5,646 nt of DNA from Chitinivibrionales bacterium (GTDB lineage: Bacteria > Fibrobacterota > Chitinivibrionia > Chitinivibrionales > WJMI01), in NCBI GenBank assembly GCA_014729595.1, contig WJJU01000147.1, positions 1 through 5,646 on the forward strand, read 5' to 3'. This document shows positions 1-5,221 of the stretch, in pieces. The position numbers and the translations under genes are program-made. How positions within the stretch are numbered: the stretch's first letter is position 1; the number at the start of each line of letters is the position of its first letter. A model generated the notes under the pieces. That model did not search any database. It saw only the letters and a program-made list of their open reading frames with translations, and was not told the origin of the DNA.

Positions 1-1
1 A

Positions 2-145
2 AACCCTTCCTTGGCGAGAAAATTCCAAGCACGCGGCATACCTCACGTGGTATTCATGAAGGATGAAAAGGTTGTTCACTCACTTTCCGGCCTTCGTCCA
101 CCCGAGGTATACGCGGATGCCATTGATCGTTACGCTCAGCAGTAG
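2..145 (+). CDS. Thioredoxin-like protein, C-terminal end (partial, cut by left edge)
   Basis: The frame is open from the left edge and ends at TAG 143-145, giving 47 residues. It reads like the last half of a thioredoxin fold: a helix with NPSLARKFQARG, then GIPHVVFMKDEKVV, then SLSGLRPPEVYADAIDRYA. The G-I-P at about residues 13-15 matches the conserved cis-proline loop that faces the CxxC active site in thioredoxins. It is followed by the usual beta-strand, KDG-like turn (here KDE), beta-strand, Gly and C-terminal helix. The CxxC itself would lie upstream, outside the window, so redox activity cannot be confirmed. Thioredoxin-fold proteins act as disulfide reductases or in thiol exchange. 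A longer multi-domain protein ending in this fold is possible. Recognition is by pattern only. Confidence 0.78.
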   Translation, partial: NPSLARKFQARGIPHVVFMKDEKVVHSLSGLRPPEVYADAIDRYAQQ

Positions 146-462
146 CCCCGCTCGTTTCAGAGATCCTCCGGCACACCGCGCGCAGCCATCACCCCGAAGC
201 TTTTTGAGCGGTAGCTTCAAACCCGGTAGCAACGTCCGCACTCGCTTAGAAGAGCCCGTAGTCCCCACCGTACCACGTCTCCTCCACTCCCCCCTTCGCC
301 GCTACAAGCGGCTCATGGTACTCAAAGATTTAGTTTTTGGCATTGAATGTGAAGTATACATACCGCTAAGAAAAGAAATATGGCGGATAGTCTCCGCGAA
401 CAGTAATTTTTGGGGCGGCTGTATATCTTGAGAGTTGGAAACGGCTCCCCAAAGGAGGCTCG
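146..462. other. Gene-free stretch between thioredoxin-like gene and metallophosphoesterase
   Basis: No convincing coding region is seen. The open frame starting at 63 overlaps the thioredoxin frame and has a low-complexity, Pro/Arg/Ser-rich product typical of a shadow. The stretch holds two small inverted repeats: GAAGCT 196-201 with AGCTTC 213-218, and the tight GCCGCT-ACA-AGCGGC at 298-312. Neither is followed by a T run, so neither is a standard intrinsic terminator. A pyrimidine-rich C tract runs from about 275 to 300. The 3' part (about 325-450) is more AT-rich and probably contains the promoter and leader of the metallophosphoesterase, but I see no well-spaced -35/-10 pair. Confidence 0.5.
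451..458 (+). promoter_or_regulatory. Ribosome binding site of the metallophosphoesterase gene
   Basis: AAAGGAGG lies 4 bases before the ATG at 463. It is a near-complete anti-16S match and fixes this ATG as the start, which also places the signal peptide at the N-terminus. The spacing is on the short side. Confidence 0.75.
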
Positions 463-1374
463 ATGGTGAAAACGACGTATGTAAGAGTAGCGATGGTGCT
501 CCTGAGCGCTTTGCTGCTTACAGCCTGTGAGAACAAAGCGCAAAACCGGTTCCGTTTTGTGTTCATGACCGACATACATCTTCAGCCTGAACGAGGAGCA
601 CCCGAGGGTTTTAGCCGAGCGATCGATTCGGCAAATGCGCTCTCTCCCGATTTTGTGCTTCTGGGTGGAGATCTTATCATGGACGCATTCAAGGCACCCT
701 ACGACCGTTCGGTCCTTCAATACGAGATGTTTACCGCTCAATGCTCCTCGTTCAAAAGTCCTGTTTACACCGCGATAGGCAACCATGAGCTGTTCGCTGT
801 CGGTGCCGCGAGTAAGGTAGGTGCACGCCACAACGAGTACGGCAAAGAAATGTATCGGCGGCGTGTGAGGGAAGGCCGAACGTACTACTCATTTGACCAC
901 AAAGGTTGGCACTTTATGGTGCTCGACGACATTGGTGTTACGCCGGAAAACACGTATATAGGTGCCGTTGACAGCGCGCAGCTTCAGTGGATCAGAGATG
1001 ATTTGGCGGAAATAGACACCGGCACGCCTATAGCCGTCATGCTTCATATTCCGTTGGTTTCAGCATACAAACAGATTACCGTAGGCGGCACCGAACCATT
1101 ACCGCCGAATTTGGCCGTAGCCAATTCCAAAGAACTTCTCGAACTTTTTGAAAACCATAATCTTCGCCTTGTCCTGCAAGGTCATCTGCACCTGGTAGAG
1201 CAGATCTCTTACGGTTCGACCACATTTATCACCGGCGGTGCCGTCTGCGGCTCATGGTGGCGAGGACCACGCGATCAGTTCGAAGAGGGCTTTATGGTCT
1301 TCGACGTAGAGGGAGACTCGATCTCGTGGCGCTATGTTGATTATGGGTGGGAGGCCGTAGAATCGGGAAATTAG
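463..1374 (+). CDS. Calcineurin-like metallophosphoesterase, lipoprotein
   Basis: The 303-residue product starts with a lipoprotein signal peptide: a basic start, a hydrophobic core (residues 9-20) and lipobox L19-T-A-C22. The mature protein should therefore be anchored to a membrane by Cys22. The calcineurin-like motifs follow in order: T-D37-I-H39, G-G-D70, G-N107-H108-E, L-H195 and G-H241-L-H243. These supply the ligands of a two-metal site that hydrolyses phosphomonoesters or phosphodiesters. The later segment GGAVCGSWWRGP (258-269) is a pattern I associate with secreted members of this family. The substrate cannot be told from sequence. The gene converges on the MBL-fold gene with 13 bases between stops. 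The only possible hairpin there is CGAAG 1375-1379 with CTTCG 1391-1395, which is weak. All key residues are present and length is normal, so it looks functional. Confidence 0.94.
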   Translation: MVKTTYVRVAMVLLSALLLTACENKAQNRFRFVFMTDIHLQPERGAPEGFSRAIDSANALSPDFVLLGGDLIMDAFKAPYDRSVLQYEMFTAQCSSFKSPVYTAIGNHELFAVGAASKVGARHNEYGKEMYRRRVREGRTYYSFDHKGWHFMVLDDIGVTPENTYIGAVDSAQLQWIRDDLAEIDTGTPIAVMLHIPLVSAYKQITVGGTEPLPPNLAVANSKELLELFENHNLRLVLQGHLHLVEQISYGSTTFITGGAVCGSWWRGPRDQFEEGFMVFDVEGDSISWRYVDYGWEAVESGN

Positions 1375-1387
1375 CGAAGAATCGAGC

Positions 1388-2218
1388 TTACTTCGGCGCC
1401 GGACGGTCCATCAAAACCACTTTCGTCGGCTCCTCCACGAGGCGCATGAATTTCTCCGGCTCATCGGTTCCCATTTGATAGTGCATGGGCACAACCATTT
1501 TGGGTCTGAAACGGTTCACGAAGGAAGCGGCCTCCTCGGTGGACATAGTCAATTTGGCCCCGGCAATGGGCAAAAGCGCTAGTGTAATATTGCTGATTTC
1601 TTTCATTTCGGGGATAAAATCGGTATCGCCGGCATGGTAGATCCGAGCACCGTCGGTCGTTATGATATATCCTACATGATGCTCCGATTTGCGATGAGCG
1701 CGGATACCCAGGAAAAGCGCATTAGTGTTGTATGCGGGAACCGCCTCGCACTGTATGTCTCCCAGTTTTATTCGCTCGCCGGGCTTGATCTCTTTGACCG
1801 TATAGTTCTCAAGCTTTTTTGCCACGATCGGCGGTCCGACAATTACCGTCCGTTCCTGATGTATTCGCTTGATATCGGGCAACGACAGATGGTCCGCATG
1901 ATCATGGGTGATCAAAATATAATCGGCGGGGACAGCCGAATCGACAACCAAGGGGTCGATATACACAATCGATTCAGCAGTCCGAATCATAAATCCCGAT
2001 GGAAACAGATCCACATGATCCACCAAAAGGGGAACATGCATATTTACCGCCCCGAGAGCGCTTACGGTTGTATTAGGTGCGATCCGTATGCTACGGGTGG
2101 TATCGACCCTCTTATCACTTTGCACTACAGTAGTACAGCCCGCCAAAAATCCAAAAAGCGCGACAGATAACGACAGCAATATGATCCGCACGTAAAATGC
2201 CTTTCTCACGGGAAGCAT
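1388..2218 (-). CDS. Metallo-beta-lactamase-fold hydrolase (UPF0173/UlaG-like), lipoprotein
   Basis: The 276-residue product has a lipoprotein signal peptide: basic residues at 5 and 11, a hydrophobic stretch 12-26, and lipobox L25-A-G-C28. The MBL fold follows, with T-H105-D-H107-A-D109-H110 as the first metal motif, P-A-Y-N near 161-164, Y-H-A-G-D198-T-D as the bridging Asp motif, and P-M-H246-Y as the last His. The pattern ITHDHADH, YHAGDTD, LLPIAG and MHY is characteristic of the UPF0173/UlaG-like branch of metal-dependent hydrolases. These hydrolyse lactones, phosphodiesters or other small substrates, and many have no known substrate. A lipid anchor suggests action outside the cytoplasm, unlike most members. 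The start is chosen because it gives a complete signal peptide, although the upstream GATGGGG is a poor ribosome site. It lies downstream of the AraC gene on the same strand with a 96-base gap. Confidence 0.92.
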   Translation of the reverse strand: MLPVRKAFYVRIILLSLSVALFGFLAGCTTVVQSDKRVDTTRSIRIAPNTTVSALGAVNMHVPLLVDHVDLFPSGFMIRTAESIVYIDPLVVDSAVPADYILITHDHADHLSLPDIKRIHQERTVIVGPPIVAKKLENYTVKEIKPGERIKLGDIQCEAVPAYNTNALFLGIRAHRKSEHHVGYIITTDGARIYHAGDTDFIPEMKEISNITLALLPIAGAKLTMSTEEAASFVNRFRPKMVVPMHYQMGTDEPEKFMRLVEEPTKVVLMDRPAPK

Positions 2219-2314
2219 GGCCCCATCTATTCAATCCCGCCCAAAATATACTAATTAGCGCGGTATTCGACCGTTGGCGGTTGAGACTGGCTCTACATTC
2301 TTTAACTCAAGACA

Positions 2315-3139
2315 TCATGAAAGCTCGCCTCTCAGTTTACGGCGTAACGGCCTAGGACTCAATCCGGCCACTCGTTTGCAAAAACGAGACAATCCATGGA
2401 CATCATCGAACCCCATGGCAATTGCGATTGCTTTTATAGACATGTCGGAGAATTGCAAATGATGGGTTACGAGTTCACATCGCGTACGATCGATAAAGGA
2501 TTTGAGCGCCTCTCCATAGTATTCACTGAATGCATGCGATATCCTGCTTACCGAGATCCCCAGCCGACTACTGATCTGCTCGATACGAATAGGCCATGTG
2601 TCCCATTCAACGACCGCATCGTATACTTTTTGGGCGGTCGCGATACGTGAAGGCGATACTACCGCTTTCTCGTGGCTGTTAATAACGGTATTAACCAGTG
2701 CGGACATCGTATAGTTTACAAGGGGGCGATCCCTCAATCGCTCGGATCGCCCCCGAGGTACAAGACGAGCAAGGATGGCCACAAGCGAAGTATTCAGCGA
2801 TGATGGACCAATCCAATATGGTTTCGAAAATATGGACTGGTGATCCATTGCGAATTTCAACGACATGCTTCGTGTTGCATTCTCCCGATAAACAAACCTA
2901 TGCACAAATTCATGGGGGATGAGTACCATGGAGCCACCCAACAACGTGCGGGATTCGCAGCCAATCTCGGCGTACACCATTCCATTCTCGACAATCTCGA
3001 GCTGCCAAAAGTGATGGGTGTGGCTACAACATTGAAGACCCTGATGAAACACAAACCTGTCCGAAAACAATAACCTGCAATCAGTCCGCAATCGCTCCGA
3101 TCCTTCCCAAACAGCCCCCCTTGCACGCCAAACCAGCAT
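2315..3139 (-). CDS. AraC-family transcriptional regulator
   Basis: The 274-residue product has a classic two-domain layout. Residues about 25-110 form a cupin-like sensor with H40-T-H42-H43 and a second conserved stretch, LIPHEFVHRF (73-82). This kind of domain binds sugars in AraC and RhaR relatives. Residues about 170-268 form the AraC DNA-binding domain. The first helix-turn-helix is around IEQISSRLGISVSRISHAF (186-204). The second is around SIKAIAIAMGF (234-244), ending with the family signature FCKRVAGLSPRPLRR. The gene is divergent from the Ldh2-like pseudogene and the sugar-catabolic cluster, so local regulation by a sugar or uronate is likely (inference). The ATG at 3139 lacks a clear Shine-Dalgarno. 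An alternative is TTG at residue 17, preceded by GGAAGGA, and it would remove a non-conserved leader. The linker codons contain an 11-bp inverted repeat. Confidence 0.92.
   Translation of the reverse strand: MLVWRARGAVWEGSERLRTDCRLLFSDRFVFHQGLQCCSHTHHFWQLEIVENGMVYAEIGCESRTLLGGSMVLIPHEFVHRFVYRENATRSMSLKFAMDHQSIFSKPYWIGPSSLNTSLVAILARLVPRGRSERLRDRPLVNYTMSALVNTVINSHEKAVVSPSRIATAQKVYDAVVEWDTWPIRIEQISSRLGISVSRISHAFSEYYGEALKSFIDRTRCELVTHHLQFSDMSIKAIAIAMGFDDVHGLSRFCKRVAGLSPRPLRRKLRGELS
2722..2754. repeat. Perfect 11-bp inverted repeat inside the AraC-family gene
   Basis: GGGGGCGATCC (2722-2732) is exactly complementary to GGATCGCCCCC (2744-2754), with an 11-base spacer. The repeat falls in codons about 129-139, in the linker between the sensor and DNA-binding domains, where it encodes the charged run GRSERLRDRP. 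Transcripts from either strand could fold a strong GC-rich hairpin. There is no T run on either side, so it is not a standard terminator. Confidence 0.7.
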
Positions 3140-3269
3140 GTTTTGCCAAGTTTTTGCCTGATTTGATCAGCCCAAAAAGCTGTTTTTTGTGGTATATTTG
3201 TACAGAACAAGCCATTAGTCTCAGCATGATATGCAAAATAGGTAATCCCATACCAACAGAGGTAATCAC
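3140..3269. promoter_or_regulatory. Divergent regulatory region between AraC-family gene and Ldh2-like pseudogene
   Basis: These 130 AT-rich bases separate two divergent starts, the usual place for an AraC-family regulator to bind. I could not find a well-spaced sigma-70 promoter in either direction; TATATT at 3193-3198 is a lone -10-like hexamer. The region holds an imperfect palindrome next to the AraC start and a pair of direct repeats at the other end, listed separately. Confidence 0.6.
3151..3178. promoter_or_regulatory. Imperfect palindrome upstream of the AraC-family gene (possible operator)
   Basis: TTTTTG (3151-3156) and CTGAT (3158-3162) are mirrored by ATCAG (3166-3170) and CAAAAA (3173-3178) around a TTG centre, with small mismatches between arms. 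It begins 11 bases before the AraC-family start codon. In the mRNA of that gene it could be a leader hairpin; in DNA it could be an operator for autorepression. Its role is inferred from position only. Confidence 0.3.
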
Positions 3270-3271
3270 AT
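3240..3271. promoter_or_regulatory. Two 12-bp direct repeats 20 bp apart, candidate AraC-type half-sites
   Basis: AGGTAATCCCAT (3240-3251) and AGGTAATCACAT (3260-3271) differ at one base, and their start points are 20 bp apart, about two helical turns. AraC-family regulators commonly bind paired direct half-sites with about 20-21 bp spacing. A cognate regulator gene lies next door. The second copy also contains the Shine-Dalgarno (AGAGGT at 3258-3263) and the first two bases of the start codon of the Ldh2-like pseudogene, so binding there would be expected to repress that gene or act on the divergent one. A local duplication of the ribosome-site region is an alternative explanation. Confidence 0.45.
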
Positions 3272-3652
3272 GGAGACCTTGGCCAGAGTGACCTAATCGA
3301 CGGGTTTCCGTCGGCATGTGTTTGAGTTCGACGGTCTGAGCGAATTCGAAGCACAAGCCGTATTGGACGTTCTTGTAGCCGACGATAGGCGAGGTATTGG
3401 CTCTCATGGTGTTGGACGTCCGTGGCGATACCGCAACGGCCTCAAAACGAGCCTAAGAATTCCAAATGCGTCATTAAAATGTATGCACGAATCCAAAAAT
3501 TCCATTGTTAGCGACGCTCAAAGAGGGATGGCCCTTGTGGGAGTGTTGCCACCATGCGATAAGTCACCGAAAAAGCCTCGGGCACCTGCCGCGCTTTCGG
3601 AATAGAAATCCGGTTGACGTCTATTTATTACTCCGAGGACAATTTGTGTTAA
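3270..3652 (+). pseudogene. Decayed Ldh2-family (malate/L-lactate/ureidoglycolate-type) dehydrogenase, N-terminal remnant
   Basis: A start ATG at 3270 follows AGAGGT, but the frame meets TAA at 3294-3296. After that stop the same frame gives a good match to the N-terminus of the Ldh2 family of NAD(P)H-dependent 2-hydroxyacid/2-ketoacid oxidoreductases: GLSEFEAQAVLDVLVADDRRGIGSHGV corresponds to the usual helix plus the AD-RGI-SHGV signature (3345-3401). It continues with a YRNGLK segment, MHESKNSIVSDAQRGMALVGV, and then a frameshift near 3543-3548. The next frame resumes with ATMR, TAA at 3560, VTEKASG, and a degraded equivalent of the AIEKA-RNSNH-YYSE region, ending at TAA 3650. Family members are about 330-360 residues; only about 125 codons remain and the C-terminal two thirds are missing. 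It is therefore inactive, with at least three stops, one frameshift and a large truncation. Identification comes from motif order, not a search. Confidence 0.8.
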
Positions 3653-3734
3653 GGGGCCAACCAGGGAAAACCAGACCTAACGGTCAGGTCACACGCCATT
3701 AATTAACCGCAATCCTGCTCGCAGTAGTAAGTAA

Positions 3735-3763
3735 TTGAATTATCGTGTCATTCGACCTACGAT
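3735..3763 (+). promoter_or_regulatory. Possible sigma-70 promoter upstream of the isomerase gene
   Basis: TTGAAT (3735-3740) and TACGAT (3758-3763) each match the -35 and -10 consensus at four of six positions and are separated by exactly 17 bases. They lie about 80 bases before the isomerase start, in the otherwise gene-free stretch 3653-3844. This would let the isomerase cluster be transcribed independently of the broken dehydrogenase upstream. The match is moderate and could be chance. Confidence 0.3.
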
Positions 3764-3844
3764 CAAATAGTTGAGATAGGAACGGAAGCGGAAATAAAGC
3801 CGCCGCCGGGCCGATAAAACCAAGAATAGCAAGGAATACTAATT

Positions 3845-4624
3845 ATGGACGTTCCAAACAACCACCCCTCACAATGGAAATTTTCGAGCCCCACCACACC
3901 AGGGCTTCATGAAATTGTCTCTCCGGAGAATAGTGCCTGTACTATTTCGTGGATGTATCGCCTGAATCTGACCTCATCCCACAAAGAGCGAATTCATTTC
4001 CCCAAGAGGGAGTTGTGCGCTTACTGCGTTTCCGGGAGCATTGTCGTAAAGAATGGCTCACGAGTCGACGCTCTTTGTCAAGGGGATTCGTTGTATGCAC
4101 CCGGTGATACGGAGCTGGTGATTACCGCGAAGACCGATTCCTTTTTGTATATCGGGGCCGGCCCTTTTGATGGAAAAGGGGAGTATTTTGTTCGTCCTCT
4201 GGATTGGACGCTGCCGATTGGCGAGATTCACCAGATCCATGGAACCCCACCTTTTGAGAGAGAGGTATTCATGACGGTCAACCCGGAGATTTGCGCTTCT
4301 CGGTTGATCGCGGGAATCACCAGGGGGCACCCGGGAGGCTGGACAAGCTGGCCGCCGCACCAACACACACGGGACCTCGAGGAGATATACTGTTATTTTG
4401 ATATCCCCTTTCCAAAACGCGCATTCCATTTCAGTTCCCGTGAACAAGGACGGTTCGAGGTTATACATCCCGTTTCCACCGGCGACTGTGTCATTGCCCC
4501 GGAAGGCTATCACCCAACCGTCGGTACACCTGGCGTTAGAAGTACCTATTTCTGGGTGCTCGTCGCCCATTCTCCCGAAAGCAGACGGTATGATTTAGCG
4601 ATTAGCGATCCGACTTTCGCATGA
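3845..4624 (+). CDS. KduI/IolB-family isomerase (5-deoxy-glucuronate isomerase-like)
   Basis: The 259-residue product has the two-cupin layout of the KduI/IolB family (Pfam PF04962). The N-terminal cupin covers about 40-105, with the Gly/Asp turn around 79-88 (CQGDSLYAPG). The C-terminal cupin carries the metal site: GGWTSWPPHQH gives H172 and H174, LEEIY gives E179, and PEGYHP gives H223. KduI isomerises 5-keto-4-deoxyuronate in pectin/uronate breakdown; IolB acts on 5-deoxy-glucuronate in inositol breakdown. The SWPPHQH and EGYHP wording looks closer to IolB. The neighbouring KduD-like SDR and the glycosidase point instead to uronate use, so the substrate stays open. AAGGA (3831-3835) lies 9 bases before the ATG. 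The protein has no signal peptide and is cytoplasmic. It is slightly shorter than E. coli KduI (278) but complete in all metal ligands. The SDR follows after 21 bases. Confidence 0.9.
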   Translation: MDVPNNHPSQWKFSSPTTPGLHEIVSPENSACTISWMYRLNLTSSHKERIHFPKRELCAYCVSGSIVVKNGSRVDALCQGDSLYAPGDTELVITAKTDSFLYIGAGPFDGKGEYFVRPLDWTLPIGEIHQIHGTPPFEREVFMTVNPEICASRLIAGITRGHPGGWTSWPPHQHTRDLEEIYCYFDIPFPKRAFHFSSREQGRFEVIHPVSTGDCVIAPEGYHPTVGTPGVRSTYFWVLVAHSPESRRYDLAISDPTFA

Positions 4625-4645
4625 CTCGCGCGAAAGGACCGATAT

Positions 4646-5221
4646 ATGACGAATAATCTCTTTAACAAGACGGGCAAGCGGGCACTTGTCACCGGCGAAA
4701 ATACCGGGATTGGGCTGGGGATTGCTCAGGGACCTGCTCGGGCGGAAGCGACGGTATGTATGCATGGACGGAATGCTGAAGAATGTACCGCGGCGCGCGA
4801 AAAACTCCAAGAACATAGTCCGGCGTCAAAAGACGACATACGCCGGTTGGTTGGGGCTCTTGCCGTCGATTGGGCGAGCCATGGGATCCGAGTCAATGGA
4901 ATAGGCCCCGGATATATCCAAACCGACATGACGGTGCCGCTTGTTGGTTGTGGAGCTTTTAACGAATGGGTCACCCGGAGGACACCCCATTCTCGTTGGG
5001 GAACACCATCGAACATAGAAGGCGCCGCGGTGTCCTTATCCTCGGGCAAAGCATTAATCATTACCGGTCACATTCTTTATATCGGCGGCGGATGGCCGTC
5101 AACCTTCAAACGACTATTCACACTGACCCATTCCACGAAACCGGACGCGCTCCATGTGGATTTCGGGGTACACGCGCTACGCTTACACATGCTAATTGCC
5201 AACCAAGGAGCTGCTATATGA
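4646..5221 (+). pseudogene. KduD/gluconate 5-dehydrogenase-like SDR with large internal in-frame deletion
   Basis: The frame is open for 191 codons but encodes only parts of a classical short-chain dehydrogenase (usually about 250 residues). Residues 1-55 match the N-terminus: NNLFNKTGKRALVTGENTGIG is the cofactor-binding Gly motif (with Glu18 where Gly is usual), then beta-strand 2 and the GRN turn. Residue 56 then jumps to the region around the catalytic Lys: SPASK (58-62) aligns with the YxxxK motif, with Ser58 in place of Tyr. Next come ALAVDWASHGIRVN, PGYIQTDM (88-95), RWGTP and GGW (148-150). The NAG motif and the catalytic Ser and Tyr are absent, so about 100 residues are lost. After GGWPSTFK the frame runs on about 36 codons of unrelated sequence. 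The ribosome site AAAGGA (4633-4638) is intact. Oxidoreductase activity is very unlikely. Confidence 0.87.
5205..5210 (+). promoter_or_regulatory. Ribosome binding site of the GH39-like gene
   Basis: AAGGAG lies 7 bases before ATG 5218, which starts inside the last codons of the broken SDR frame in an ATGA overlap (5218-5221). The strong site identifies this ATG as the start and means translation does not depend on coupling to the SDR. Confidence 0.7.

Noticed and set aside
298..312. GCCGCT-ACA-AGCGGC hairpin as a terminator
   Set aside because: The stem is short and no T run follows on either strand.
146..340. Possible small structured RNA (SRP RNA or tRNA) in the C-rich stretch
   Set aside because: I looked on both strands for SRP and tRNA signatures such as the T-arm and found no consistent fold.
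337..360. TTGGCA (337-342) and TATACA (355-360) as a promoter for the metallophosphoesterase
   Set aside because: The spacing is only 12 bases, too short for a sigma-70 promoter.
63..431. Open frame of 122 codons on the + strand
   Set aside because: It overlaps the thioredoxin frame, has no ribosome site and gives a biased Pro/Arg/Ser composition with no recognisable motif.
322..831. Open frame of 169 codons on the - strand
   Set aside because: Most of it lies opposite the well-supported metallophosphoesterase gene, and the product has no domain pattern.
1375..1395. CGAAG/CTTCG as a bidirectional terminator between the convergent genes
   Set aside because: It is only five base pairs with an 11-base loop and no T runs; too weak to call.
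1634..2170. Open frame of 178 codons on the + strand
   Set aside because: It is the antisense shadow of the MBL-fold gene, which has complete catalytic motifs and a signal peptide.
2857..3407. Two overlapping - strand open frames upstream of the AraC gene
   Set aside because: They run through the AraC 5' end and antisense to the Ldh2 remnant; their products show no family motifs and no ribosome sites.
4058..4570. Open frame of 170 codons on the - strand
   Set aside because: Antisense to the KduI/IolB-family gene, with no motif.
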